A stretch of DNA of 64,000 nt from Saprospiraceae bacterium. Lineage in GTDB: Bacteria > Bacteroidota > Bacteroidia > Chitinophagales > Saprospiraceae. Positions 53,160 through 62,226 of the stretch are shown here, in pieces; the stretch's first letter is position 1, and the number at the start of each line of letters is the position of its first letter. The position numbers and the translations under genes are program-made. Under the pieces are notes generated by a model. It ran no database searches. It was not told where the DNA came from and saw only the letters and a list, made by a program, of their open reading frames with translations. Location: assembly GCA_016712145.1 (NCBI GenBank), contig JADJRO010000001.1:372001-436000 (forward strand). Reading direction: 5' to 3'.

Positions 53160-54449
53160 TTATAAAACGTTTGAAAACAATAGGGATTGATACGGTCCTA
53201 ATTGTAAATCTGTGTTTTTAATAAAATTTAAAGGAACTTTATTAAAGATTTCGTAATAATTTGAATAATCTCTATCGATTTGAAATTGAACAACTTTATT
53301 TGTTAAATTAAAGAGCATCACAATGCCATAATTTCCGGATTTTCTTTCAAGGGCTAATACCTCCTTTGAATTGGAAATCCGAACTGGCAAATTTGTTGTA
53401 TCAAGATTCCAAAGTGCTGGATTTTTAAATTTTTGCATGGCCATGCTTCTAAAGAAATCATTATTGAATTTATACTGCCTGGAAAATGGATGACTTGAAA
53501 AAATACTAATCCGTTCAAATTGCGGGCCTTCTTGCCCATTTAATATCCATTGGATGCCGGGAAGAAAAAATGTAAGTGTATGGAAATACTTGTAGGTATT
53601 GTAAAAGGCATTTACATCTGAACCATGTCGCTCGTTTATTAAGTTGTCTTGCACATAATTTAGTAAGGGAATGTTACTGCAACTGTCAACAACAATGTTT
53701 AAGTCATCGATATTTGAACCCTCGGAGTCAATTTTTTGAAATCTTTGGTATAAACCTGAATTGCTGTGAAAATGAAATCCATTGGTAATGGTGGAGCTAT
53801 GTTCCATAAGGGCAAACCCATCCTTTCGATTCACCGCAGTTTGAATTTTATTTAAAAAATCTGAAGGATATAAATTGCAATCGTATAAGACAACGCCATC
53901 AAATTCAAATTTCTTAAAAAAATCCTTATAAGATTTGTATAATTTTGATTGAAGCGATTTGTTTTCTAAATTTAATTTAATATAATCTTGATTGTATCTT
54001 TTGTCAATAATTTTTGTATCGGATTTGTAGTATTCCGGATTTTCTAATCTCCAAGGGTGATTTGGACCCGTTACAGAAAGATTCCATTCCATAAGAATTT
54101 TCAATCCTTTTGAATGAACGGAATCTATAAGTTCTTCCAATTCCTTTTCTTGTCCAAAATTTGGATCAATTTGATTAAATGACTTTAATGCAAATGGACT
54201 CACTGGATTGTATGCATTTCCAGCTTCGTCGCGTTCAAACAGGGGTAATATAACAAGTGTGTTAAAGAAAAAACTTTTAATTCTGTCTAATTCCATCGTG
54301 ATCCCTTTGAGGTTTTTGGTTTCTGAATATTGCCGTGGCATAATTTCATAAATGGTACTGTTCTTAGTCCATTCTGGAATCGTTGGAATCGGCTTTGAAT
54401 GTTCGCAGGATAAATAAAGAAATCCCAGCAATAAAGTAAGGTATTTCAT
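53160..54449 (-). CDS. GH13/alpha-amylase-like lipoprotein, active site partly degenerate
   Basis: 429 residues. MKYLTLLLGFLYLSCEHS is a lipoprotein signal (LYLSC). The TIM-barrel start fits GH13: STIYEIMPRQYSETKNLKG, ILPLFERDEAGNAYNPVSPF, LKILMEWNLSVTGPNHPW. The usual nucleophile motif GxRxD reads GVVLYDCN, keeping the Asp but losing the Arg. An acid Glu may be in FALMEHSS (about 218). A clear third HD motif is missing. It may be a reduced-activity or binding paralogue. Flanked without spacers by the SWIM and rlmH genes. Confidence 0.75.
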   Translation of the reverse strand: MKYLTLLLGFLYLSCEHSKPIPTIPEWTKNSTIYEIMPRQYSETKNLKGITMELDRIKSFFFNTLVILPLFERDEAGNAYNPVSPFALKSFNQIDPNFGQEKELEELIDSVHSKGLKILMEWNLSVTGPNHPWRLENPEYYKSDTKIIDKRYNQDYIKLNLENKSLQSKLYKSYKDFFKKFEFDGVVLYDCNLYPSDFLNKIQTAVNRKDGFALMEHSSTITNGFHFHSNSGLYQRFQKIDSEGSNIDDLNIVVDSCSNIPLLNYVQDNLINERHGSDVNAFYNTYKYFHTLTFFLPGIQWILNGQEGPQFERISIFSSHPFSRQYKFNNDFFRSMAMQKFKNPALWNLDTTNLPVRISNSKEVLALERKSGNYGIVMLFNLTNKVVQFQIDRDYSNYYEIFNKVPLNFIKNTDLQLGPYQSLLFSNVL

Positions 54450-54450
54450 A

Positions 54451-56109
54451 TTAATTTAAAAGTTGCTTTATTAATTTTCTATCAGGAAATAATTTTTTAA
54501 TTGTGTTTAAAAATTCAAGATAGTGTGATTTGCTAAAATTATTTCTTATCCTTCTTAGGCTGAATTCAAGTTTTTGATTTGCTTGATATCCAGCATGCTC
54601 ATTTAAATATTTCTCATAAAAAGAGATGTATATTTTGATGTATTCTACAGCTAATTCATCTGGTAAATCCAAATCATATTTTTCTAATAAATGTAAATCA
54701 GTTGTTGTGCGAAGTTCATGAAAGAATATTGTGTATTGCTGACTAAAATAACTTAAATCCAATAATGTTTTTTCAGGCAACAAATTAGTACTTTGTGATT
54801 TTTGTAAAAACTCTTTTGCTTCAATATAAGTTTCTAAAGAGTGATTTCCATTGAAGTATAATTTAAGAAAGGTAGGATCTTTGCTATCTTGATAAAATAA
54901 TAACAGAAAAACATCAAGTGCATTTTGATCATTCGTGTTTAATAAATTTAAATAAAGATGTCCGATGTATTTTTTTAAATCAGGGGCAGCAATCGCATAA
55001 ATATTTTTATAGTAATTAATTAAATAAATTGATGGCAAACTAACTTTCCTAGAATTTAGCCAATTAAGACTGGTATAAAAATTTGATTGAATTTCATGCT
55101 TCAGTAAAAATTGAATTAGTTGTTCTGAATTAACTTGATATAAGTAATCTAAGATATTGTATTTGAAATCATCGGGAATATTAAAATATATTTTTTGCAA
55201 TAAATGCTCAAATCCCTCTTTGTTAAATTGCTGTTGAAAAGATTTCTTTAATAACAAACGCTCAAAGAGATTTGAATTTCTAGTTAAAACCAGATAATCT
55301 TTCGAAGTTGCGCATTCATAGGTCAGTTTATGTATTTTACTTAAAGCAATGGGTGCAACAATTAATTGACAAAATTGTATAAAGGCAGTATGAAACTTAT
55401 CATTCATCTGGATGAGTTTCGTGAAATTTTTAAAAATAGTATAATCTGCCGTACTATGTATAAAATGGATACCTGCTAAGAGTGATTCTGTAGCTTCTTC
55501 AATATTTGAATGATTGTAATGATAAAATGAAATTTGATATAGTTCTTCAAGAACTTCTAATTTGTTTTTCATCCTGGTTGCAGGATTTTTGCTGGAAGCT
55601 TCTAGAAAGTGATTGATTTCCAATAGCAGTTGGGTGTATTTTAAATAGGGCTTTTCCGTAATGGTGCGGCCTGTTAGAATGAAGTGAACCCATTGTTTGT
55701 TATTGTTATTATTTTGACAAAGAGCAGTTAATACATAACTGAGATCTTCTTTGCTGAATGAACTAAAAGATTGCGATTTATTTTTAAAATTAACAGAGGT
55801 GGGTGTAACATTTAAATGAATATTCTGAAAATGCCAAATTGAAGCAATTAATGCATGTTTGCAATATTTTCCGGGGGACTTAGCGCCACATCCACATTGG
55901 AAAGAGCGAATATTTTTAGAATTGTAGTAGATTTCTAATTCTACCAGATTGGATTCAAATTTAATTAAATAATTCCAGCGAGATTTACCGGTTTGATTTG
56001 CTTTTCTAATACATCCTTGATCGATGCTGTTTTTAAAATAAACTAAGTCCTTCTCTCGAATTTCGTAGTCAATGTGTTCAAAATTTAATGGATGACGGCT
56101 TGAATGCAC
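54451..56109 (-). CDS. SWIM zinc-finger protein
   Basis: 552 residues. The SWIM motif CGCGAKSPGKYCKHALI (CxCx(n)CxH, about 74-90) is the only recognisable domain, preceded by a beta-strand region (LVELEIYYNSKNIRSFQ). The rest is a long helical region rich in Lys, Asn and Phe with no catalytic motif. In Bacteroidota such SWIM proteins often accompany AAA/SNF2 genes, but none is adjacent here. Function unknown. It starts an apparent four-gene run with the GH13-like, rlmH and rhomboid genes. Confidence 0.82.
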   Translation of the reverse strand: MHSSRHPLNFEHIDYEIREKDLVYFKNSIDQGCIRKANQTGKSRWNYLIKFESNLVELEIYYNSKNIRSFQCGCGAKSPGKYCKHALIASIWHFQNIHLNVTPTSVNFKNKSQSFSSFSKEDLSYVLTALCQNNNNNKQWVHFILTGRTITEKPYLKYTQLLLEINHFLEASSKNPATRMKNKLEVLEELYQISFYHYNHSNIEEATESLLAGIHFIHSTADYTIFKNFTKLIQMNDKFHTAFIQFCQLIVAPIALSKIHKLTYECATSKDYLVLTRNSNLFERLLLKKSFQQQFNKEGFEHLLQKIYFNIPDDFKYNILDYLYQVNSEQLIQFLLKHEIQSNFYTSLNWLNSRKVSLPSIYLINYYKNIYAIAAPDLKKYIGHLYLNLLNTNDQNALDVFLLLFYQDSKDPTFLKLYFNGNHSLETYIEAKEFLQKSQSTNLLPEKTLLDLSYFSQQYTIFFHELRTTTDLHLLEKYDLDLPDELAVEYIKIYISFYEKYLNEHAGYQANQKLEFSLRRIRNNFSKSHYLEFLNTIKKLFPDRKLIKQLLN

Positions 56110-56130
56110 GATGAATTAGTACTTAACCAG

Positions 56131-56138
56131 CAAAGTTA
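56131..56138 (-). promoter_or_regulatory. -7 box for the SWIM/GH13-like/rlmH/rhomboid run
   Basis: TAACTTTG on the minus strand matches TAnnTTTG, 21 bases upstream of the ATG at 56109. It lies one base away from the plus-strand box at 56140, so the two divergent promoters share their core. Confidence 0.5.
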
Positions 56139-56139
56139 G

Positions 56140-56147
56140 TAGATTTG
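56140..56147 (+). promoter_or_regulatory. -7 box for the histidine phosphatase gene
   Basis: TAGATTTG matches TAnnTTTG, 24 bases upstream of the ATG at 56172. Confidence 0.45.
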
Positions 56148-56171
56148 GGCCAATATTAGAGATACTTTAGT

Positions 56172-56672
56172 ATGAATGTTTATTTTATTCGACACGCTAA
56201 ATCTTCTTGGAATAATGCCAATCTTTCAGACATAGAAAGGCCTTTGAATGCCCGTGGTTTAGAAACAGCTCCAAAAATGGCAGCTTATCTTGCAAATGCT
56301 GGAAATTTAGGTAAGGTAATCTTGATTTCTAGTCCAGCTGAAAGGGCACTGGCAACAGCCTCCTATTTTGCTAAAACGATCGGGCTTGAAGATTCGGAAA
56401 TTGTGCAAAATGAAAAGCTGTATTTTGGTTCTGCAATAGACTACATACATTGTTTGAATAAAATTCCGGCCAACTTGAACTCAATCTTACTATTTGGTCA
56501 TAACCCTACGTTGGAGGAATTGGCAAGCCAGTTTAAAAACCCATATACAGGGTTGGTGCCTACTTGTTGTGTGGTTTGTACAGAAGTAAATCAACCGCTT
56601 AGTCATGCCATATCTTTCAAGGATTTTGAAATTAAAGACATTTATATTCCAAAGTTAATTTTGAATTCATGA
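56172..56672 (+). CDS. SixA-like histidine phosphatase
   Basis: 166 residues of the histidine phosphatase family. The catalytic RHA motif is VYFIRHAKSSW (His near residue 8). SSPAERALATASYFA (second Arg, about 56) and ILLFGHNPTLEELA (second His, about 116) complete the active site. SixA removes phosphate from phosphohistidine of HPt/PTS proteins; another phosphomonoester is possible. The stop overlaps the DUF4296 gene by four bases. Confidence 0.9.
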   Translation: MNVYFIRHAKSSWNNANLSDIERPLNARGLETAPKMAAYLANAGNLGKVILISSPAERALATASYFAKTIGLEDSEIVQNEKLYFGSAIDYIHCLNKIPANLNSILLFGHNPTLEELASQFKNPYTGLVPTCCVVCTEVNQPLSHAISFKDFEIKDIYIPKLILNS

Positions 56673-57001
56673 TGCTTCTTAAAAGGTTTAGTGTATTTTT
56701 AGTTTGTGTTATGATTTCGTGTTCTGAAAAATCTCCAGAATCTGAGTTAAAATTCAATAAAAATGAATTTGCAAGTTTAATGGCTGAAATTTATCTGGTT
56801 GATGCTCAGTTTAGTGAACTTCCTGGGCCAATAAAGGACAGTATAATGGCTCTAAAAGTTATTGACATCTTACGTACAAGGAATTTAAGTATAGATAATT
56901 TTAATCAAATTCAACAATTCTATAAGAAGAATATTAGTGAGCAGGAACTACTTGAAAAGCAAATTATCCAGCTTGTAAAGGATTCTGCGAAAAATAATTA
57001 A
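56669..57001 (+). CDS. DUF4296 lipoprotein
   Basis: 110 residues. A lipoprotein signal (FSVFLVCVMISCSE) is followed by the DUF4296 pattern: FASLMAEIYLVDAQFSE, later IDILRTRNLSIDNFNQI and FYKKNISEQELLEKQI. Bacteroidota-specific family of unknown function, found as small outer-membrane or periplasmic lipoproteins. The gene is coupled to the phosphatase gene by an ATGA overlap. Confidence 0.82.
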   Translation: MMLLKRFSVFLVCVMISCSEKSPESELKFNKNEFASLMAEIYLVDAQFSELPGPIKDSIMALKVIDILRTRNLSIDNFNQIQQFYKKNISEQELLEKQIIQLVKDSAKNN

Positions 57002-57055
57002 TAATTTCTTAATATTGACTTAAATCCATCCTTACATTTTGAGTGTTTTAACAAC

Positions 57056-57740
57056 ATGATTAAGTATAAAATTTTATTAGTTGATGACGAGCCGGACATC
57101 CTTGAGTTTTCTTTCATATAATTTGATTAAGGAAGGGTACGATGTTCAAACAGCTGCCAATGGGGCGTTGGCTTTAGAATCTATAAAAAAACAAGTTCCG
57201 GATTTAATATTATTAGATATTATGATGCCCGTAATGGATGGAATACGTACATGCGAGGAAATCAGAAAGCATCCAGATTGGGCTACCATATCTATTATTT
57301 TTTTAACTGCACGAACGGACGATGAAACCCAAATTGAAGCTTTGGATCAGGGTGGAGATGATTTTATACAGAAACCGGTTAAAACAAAAGTGTTATTTAG
57401 TCGAATTAAGGCAATCATAAGAAGAAAATTAAATCCCCTGGCCATTGAAGAAGACCAAATAATCAGTTTCGACAATTTGAGTATAAATCCATTAAAAATG
57501 GAAGTACTATTTAATGGAATTAGGTTGGAGTTTGCAAAAAAAGAATTTTTACTTCTATATTTGTTGGCTTCTTATCCTGGGAAAGTATTTAAAAGAGATG
57601 AGATATTAGATCGTATTTGGGGTAAAGAAGTAATTGTTGGCGATCGAACCATTGATGTACATGTTCGCAAATTAAGGGAGAAGTTAGATGATTCCTTTAT
57701 CAAAACTATTAAGGGTGTTGGGTATAAATTTGAAATATGA
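57056..57740 (+). pseudogene. OmpR/PhoB-type response regulator with a +1 frameshift after codon 18
   Basis: From the ATG at 57056 the first 18 codons read IKYKILLVDDEPDILEF. A T4 run at 57107-57110 then shifts the frame. Removing one T gives EFLSYNLIKEGYDVQTA and continues to 57740, about 227 residues. Receiver: phospho-acceptor Asp in LILLDIMMPVMDG (about 53), Lys in FIQKPVK. Winged-helix output: FAKKEFLLLYLLASYPGKVFKRDEIL, GDRTIDVHVRKLREKL. An ATG at 57081 would give a product without the acidic pair, so an indel is the better explanation. Confidence 0.88.
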
Positions 57741-58794
57741 CTTTTTAAAAAACATATCTGTTCGGAAATTTTCGGCAATAGTTAGTTTAATTATTTCTAT
57801 AGTTTTTGTACTGTTTTATTTGCTTTTAATCGGCTTAAACATTATTTCAAGCCAGGCAGTTTATATATTTATTTATCTCTGGATCTTATTTGGGATCTCA
57901 TATATTACACTAAAATTATTTATCACGGCACTCGTTTCGAAAAGACTTAAGTTGCTTTATAAATTAATAAGTGATTCCAAGTTGGGTGGTGAATTCAAGC
58001 AAATGCCAAATGGATCTGATTCCTCTATGTTTACTCAAATTGAACAAGACGTCGAATCTTGGATAATTAAAAAGAATATGGAGTTGGATCAGCAGACGCA
58101 CTTAGAAAAATACAGAAAAGAGTATATAGGAAATGTTTCCCATGAACTTAAAACACCTGTATTTAATATTCAAGGCTATCTCCAGACCTTGTTGGATGGG
58201 GGCTTGGAAGATCCAAATGTGAATAGAAATTTTCTTGAAAAAGCATATAAAAATTCCCAGCGACTTCAATCAATCATAGATGATTTGAATATTGTTTATA
58301 AATTAGAATCTGGGCAGGAGACCCTTGAATTAGATGCAGTAAACATTAGAGAATTAATCGATGAAGTATTTGAAGAGAATGCCTCATTGGCAGCAGCCAA
58401 AAACATTAAGCTAAAATTTAAAAAAGGGACAGAACTGGATTATCATGTAGAAGCTGCCAAAGAATACCTGCATATCGTTTTGACAAATTTAATCAATAAC
58501 TCCATTAAATATGGGAAAGAAGGTGGATTTACTAAGTTGAGTTTGTATGATCTTGATCAGGAAATTTTAATCGAAGTAAGTGACAATGGAATTGGCATTC
58601 CAGAAGAACATATTAAACATGTTTTTGACCGTTTTTATAGAGTTGATAAGAGTAGATCCAGAGAAGCAGGTGGCAGTGGATTAGGATTGTCTATTGTAAA
58701 GCATATTGTAGAAGCACATGGACAAAAACTACATGTGAGAAGTAAGGAAGGATTCGGAACTACATTTGGATTTACCTTAAAAAGAATCAAATAA
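57730..58794 (+). CDS. PhoR-type sensor histidine kinase
   Basis: About 355 residues if the TTG at 57730 is used (LKYDFLKNISVRKFSAIVS); an ATG at 57688 gives 368 but overlaps the regulator gene by 53 bases. Two membrane helices (VSLIISIVFVLFYLLL, AVYIFIYLWILFGISY) precede the HisKA box IGNVSHELKTPVFNIQGYL. The HATPase has LINNSIKYG, DNGIGIPEEHIKHVFDRFYRVD and GGSGLGLSIVKHI. Short periplasmic loop, so no evident ligand domain. It pairs with the upstream regulator. Confidence 0.92.
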   Translation: MKYDFLKNISVRKFSAIVSLIISIVFVLFYLLLIGLNIISSQAVYIFIYLWILFGISYITLKLFITALVSKRLKLLYKLISDSKLGGEFKQMPNGSDSSMFTQIEQDVESWIIKKNMELDQQTHLEKYRKEYIGNVSHELKTPVFNIQGYLQTLLDGGLEDPNVNRNFLEKAYKNSQRLQSIIDDLNIVYKLESGQETLELDAVNIRELIDEVFEENASLAAAKNIKLKFKKGTELDYHVEAAKEYLHIVLTNLINNSIKYGKEGGFTKLSLYDLDQEILIEVSDNGIGIPEEHIKHVFDRFYRVDKSRSREAGGSGLGLSIVKHIVEAHGQKLHVRSKEGFGTTFGFTLKRIK

Positions 58795-58801
58795 CTTCTT
58801 T

Positions 58802-59194
58802 CTAAGAATTTTTATTCGTATTTATAGCAGTACTAAATTGTATTGAGTTTAATTCCTGGACTATGTTGTCACGATGTTTGAAGTATTCCTCGAGCTGATT
58901 TTTTGGTAGAGGATCTGGCGATGGAAAATGTAAGTTTCTGTGATTGACTTGAACTCCATTTTTCCAAAATCTAAAACACACATGGGGGCCACTTGCCAAT
59001 CCAGTAGATCCAACATATCCAATGACCTGACCTTGACCAACGGGAGTTCCTTTGCGAATGCCTTTTGCAAATTTTGACATATGCAAGTATTGAGTTTGAT
59101 ACGTGTTATCGTGTCTTATTTTTACAAAATTTCCATTACCTGAAGTATAAGATGCTGCTTCAACGACTCCGGCCCCAACAGATAAAATTGGAGT
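58802..59194 (-). pseudogene. C-terminal part of a frameshifted LytM/M23 peptidase
   Basis: Carries the second half of the M23 domain: SVGAGVVEAASYTSGNGNF, QYLHMSKFAKGIRKGT, GQGQVIGYVGSTGLASGPHVCFRFWKNG. It joins the 59122-60102 gene if one C is added to the CCC run at 59195-59197 (plus strand), giving PMGTPILSVG. The canonical HxH near the end reads HVC, so the second zinc histidine is replaced by cysteine. Reading alone from the ATG at 59086 would give 94 residues without a fold. Confidence 0.85.
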
Positions 59195-60102
59195 CCCATA
59201 GGAGCTGCATAATCAGTACCTAAATGTGGTCTTGAATATTTTAACACAGGATGAAAGCGGCGCATATTAAAGCCTGAACTTATTCTGGAGAACCGAACGG
59301 GTGCTTGTAAAAATCGACTTACCATTGGGCTCCCTTTTAGATTGTAAAAACCTTTTTTGTTGTTTGGTTTGAACGAAATAGAAAAATGCTCTCCATAATC
59401 TGTTTCGAAATATGCTGCTAATAAATCGCCGGATTGTGTTGGTTTTCCTTCGATATATAGGCGATTGTATATTAATTTGAAGGTATTTCCTCTTTGTACA
59501 TGGTGAAAGTCAACGGAGGACGACAAGGCGTCTTCCATTTGATCAATTAAATCTAATGATAGATTTTGACCTTCTAAGGCATTCCAGAGGGAAGATTCAA
59601 TGATCCCGGAAGCATGTTCTCGTTTTAATTCGGAGTTACGGTATTGGAGGTTAACGCAATGATCTCCTTTTAATTCACATGTTAAATACTTCGAAGCATC
59701 AATTTCATAAATGAAATAATCCGGTTCGATGCATGGATTTGAGGCTATGAACCCATAGGTATTTCCGGATCTAAGATTTCTTAAATCGATAAGCTCTGAA
59801 ATGTTTTTAATGAGTTTTTCGGATTTAGGCCCATTGATGTCATTATTCCTAAATAACTCAGATAAGGATTTGCCAGAAGGCATTTTTCGTGTTTCTATTG
59901 AAAAATGTTTGGGATCAAATCCAAAAACTAAACCGGATGGGCTAGTTTGGCATTCTTTTAGATCAAAATGATTTGCAGATTTTTCATACCCATTTTCAAT
60001 ATTCATTATAAAATCCAAAATAAAGCTATTTGCAACTAACAGCAATACAAGGGTAATTATTTGAGCAAGGGCAAAGAATGCCTTCTGGATTTTCATGTGC
60101 AA
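59122..60102 (-). CDS. LytM/M23 peptidase, N-terminal part
   Basis: 326 residues as read. A membrane anchor or signal lies at residues 8-32 (FFALAQIITLVLLLVANSF). Then comes a long OapA/LysM-like region (about 70-250: SLSELFRNNDINGPKSEKL, HHVQRGNTFKLIYNRLYIEG) and the start of the M23 domain (FHPVLKYSRPHLGTDYAAP, first His and Asp zinc ligands). The frame is lost after AAPMG by a missing G. The corrected protein spans 58802-60102 with about 433 residues. Peptidoglycan endopeptidase or an amidase activator. The start may be ATG 60096. Confidence 0.87.
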   Translation of the reverse strand: MHMKIQKAFFALAQIITLVLLLVANSFILDFIMNIENGYEKSANHFDLKECQTSPSGLVFGFDPKHFSIETRKMPSGKSLSELFRNNDINGPKSEKLIKNISELIDLRNLRSGNTYGFIASNPCIEPDYFIYEIDASKYLTCELKGDHCVNLQYRNSELKREHASGIIESSLWNALEGQNLSLDLIDQMEDALSSSVDFHHVQRGNTFKLIYNRLYIEGKPTQSGDLLAAYFETDYGEHFSISFKPNNKKGFYNLKGSPMVSRFLQAPVRFSRISSGFNMRRFHPVLKYSRPHLGTDYAAPMGLQFYLLGPESLKQHLILQVMEIL

Positions 60103-60128
60103 GCTTAACTAAATATTGAAATAGACTG

Positions 60129-60136
60129 CAAAATTA
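60129..60136 (-). promoter_or_regulatory. -7 box for the M23 peptidase gene
   Basis: TAATTTTG on the minus strand matches TAnnTTTG, 26 bases upstream of the ATG at 60102. The 148-base divergent spacer to folP shows nothing else. Confidence 0.45.
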
Positions 60137-60250
60137 AACATTTTAATGAAACTTTAAAATTTTATAAACGATTGATAAACAATTTCATACAAATAATTAT
60201 TTTCACTTTACCTTTATTTCTTCATTCATTTTCATAGGATTTAGACCCGT

Positions 60251-61114
60251 ATGACTCATAGGAAGGATTTAGATCAGATTTTCACAGCAAATGCAAAGCC
60301 ACTGGTAATGGGGATTCTTAATTTGGATCCTGGAAGCTTTTATCCCGACAGCATAGCTCATTCAGATATGCAGGCTTTAAAAATGGTAGAATCTAAAATT
60401 GAGGATGGGATGGACATTTTAGATATAGGAGCTTTTTCAAGTAGGCCCGGGGCAAAAATACCCTTGGAAGAAGCTGAAATTCAATTAATTATACCTGTTT
60501 TACAAAAAATCAGGGCTGCTTTTCCTGATTTGCCGATCTCGATTGATACCATGAGGGCTTCAGTCGCTCAAAGATGTTTAGATATTGGGGCTGACCTCAT
60601 CAATGATATAAGTGGAGGTGCATTTGACCCAGACTTACCCTTGGTGATGTCCAAATCTCATGCAATCTATATTGCGATGCATATGAAAGGCATTCCTGAA
60701 AATATGCAGCATGTAGATAACACGACTTACCTAAATGTCGTTGATGATGTACTGAAATACTTCCAACAAAAAATTTGTTTCTTTAAAACGATGGGACTTC
60801 ATAAACTAATCATAGATCCAGGTTTCGGATTTTCAAAAAAACTTCAGGATAATTATGAACTCTTACGAACTATTTATTTGTTTAAAATATTAGAAAAACC
60901 TTTGTTAATTGGCGTTTCGCGGAAAAGTATGATTTGGAAAATAACCAATTCTTCTGCATCAGATGCATTAATCGGGAGCATCGTTGCAGCTTTTTATGCT
61001 CTTTTAAATTCTTGTACTATACTTAGGGTCCATGACGTCAAGGAGACTACCCAAATGCTCAATGTATTTTATGCAATACAGGATCCCAATTATTTTGATA
61101 ATCAACAATCCTAA
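60251..61114 (+). CDS. folP: Dihydropteroate synthase
   Basis: Condenses p-aminobenzoate with hydroxymethyl-dihydropterin diphosphate in folate synthesis; the sulfonamide target. 287 residues. Pterin-site parts: VMGILNLDPGSFYPDS (about 18), DIGAFSSRPGA (about 57), SIDTMRASVA (about 96), LINDISGGAFD (about 118), LIIDPGFGFSKKLQDNYELL (about 190, split) and LIGVSRKSMI (about 219). The usual NVTPDSF reads NLDPGSF and STRPGA reads SSRPGA, so the first loops are atypical. TamB-like gene follows after 14 bases. Confidence 0.92.
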   Translation: MTHRKDLDQIFTANAKPLVMGILNLDPGSFYPDSIAHSDMQALKMVESKIEDGMDILDIGAFSSRPGAKIPLEEAEIQLIIPVLQKIRAAFPDLPISIDTMRASVAQRCLDIGADLINDISGGAFDPDLPLVMSKSHAIYIAMHMKGIPENMQHVDNTTYLNVVDDVLKYFQQKICFFKTMGLHKLIIDPGFGFSKKLQDNYELLRTIYLFKILEKPLLIGVSRKSMIWKITNSSASDALIGSIVAAFYALLNSCTILRVHDVKETTQMLNVFYAIQDPNYFDNQQS

Positions 61115-61128
61115 GTTCTGAACTATTA

Positions 61129-62226
61129 ATGAGTACGCCAGTCGCACATAGTAAAGCATTGCAAAACATATCTGTAAAGGCACTGGAATACCTATTGAAA
61201 TTTTTAGGAATTGTTTTGATGTTTATTTTTATGTTCATTCTCTTACTTAGAGCAGAATTCGTTCAAGATTGGTCGCGCAATTGGTTGGTTGATTTTCTAA
61301 AAAAATCGTATAACCAGGATCTTGAAATTAATTCATTCTATTTAGACCCTTTTAATGGATTTAAAGGTGCTTTTCTTATTAGAGATCACCATAAAGACAC
61401 CCTGTTTTATGCTAGAGATGTTCATATTGGTTTGTTAAAGAGTTTGCGGTCTGTATTTTCAAGAAAGTTGTTTGTAGATGATATCGAGTGCGATTCAGTT
61501 GTGCTGAAATTAAAGGTATATGAAGGAGAGTCGAATTCAAATTTAAATCTTTTTATTTCTAAGTTTAGGAATTCAGATTCAAAGGCTAAAGACCCATTTC
61601 AATTTAATATAAACCATTTAATACTAAAAAACACCAAAGCCAGCTATCTGGATTCGAAGCAATCACTTTATATGTCCTTTACCAAATTGGACTTGCTTGT
61701 AGATTCGCTTAATTATAATATTCAGTATTTTAGTATTAGGAAATTATTGCTGGATAATCCTATTGTCACTTATGATAAATTTCATCCTGTACAAGATAAA
61801 CAAATAGAGAATCATATATCTGCATTTGATAGTTGTAAAATTAACCCAAGTGTTTATTTGAGATTTTTAAACATAAATAATGGTGTTTTAAATTTAAAAG
61901 ATTCTTTATATACAAGTGAAAAAGGCTTAAAGTTTTCAAATTTAAATCTCACTTCTAAAAATATATTTCATGGTGAGCAATTGGATCATATTGAGTTCTT
62001 GAATCTGAATTTAAAAAGTTCAGATGATTTTGCCATTAAAAATGCTGCAATTCGGAATTTCAATTTAAAAGATGATCAATTACTTATTGATGATTTTTTG
62101 TTTGAAACTTTATTGAGTTCCTTAAGGTTTCAAATGAATAGTTCTTTAGATTATTCAAATTCAGGGCATAAACTTGATTTTAAAAAACACATTAATTCAA
62201 ATGAATTTAGTAGAAGGCCAATTTGA
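61129..62226 (+). CDS. TamB-like (AsmA/DUF490) protein, first part before a frameshift
   Basis: 365 residues as read. One N-terminal membrane helix (YLLKFLGIVLMFIFMFILLLRA, about 22-43), then beta-strand repeats typical of the bridge-like AsmA/TamB proteins that link inner and outer membranes (FKGAFLIRDHHKDTLFYARDVHI). The frame is lost at an A6 run, 62182-62187: with A5 it reads KLDFKNTLIQMNLVEGQFD and continues. Family role: lipid or protein transport to the outer membrane. Confidence 0.82.
   Translation: MSTPVAHSKALQNISVKALEYLLKFLGIVLMFIFMFILLLRAEFVQDWSRNWLVDFLKKSYNQDLEINSFYLDPFNGFKGAFLIRDHHKDTLFYARDVHIGLLKSLRSVFSRKLFVDDIECDSVVLKLKVYEGESNSNLNLFISKFRNSDSKAKDPFQFNINHLILKNTKASYLDSKQSLYMSFTKLDLLVDSLNYNIQYFSIRKLLLDNPIVTYDKFHPVQDKQIENHISAFDSCKINPSVYLRFLNINNGVLNLKDSLYTSEKGLKFSNLNLTSKNIFHGEQLDHIEFLNLNLKSSDDFAIKNAAIRNFNLKDDQLLIDDFLFETLLSSLRFQMNSSLDYSNSGHKLDFKKHINSNEFSRRPI

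Noticed and set aside
57688..57729. ATG at 57688 as the histidine kinase start
   Set aside because: It would overlap the regulator gene by 53 bases and add residues (MIPLSKLLRVL) that look like out-of-frame sequence; the TTG at 57730 fits better, although not proven.
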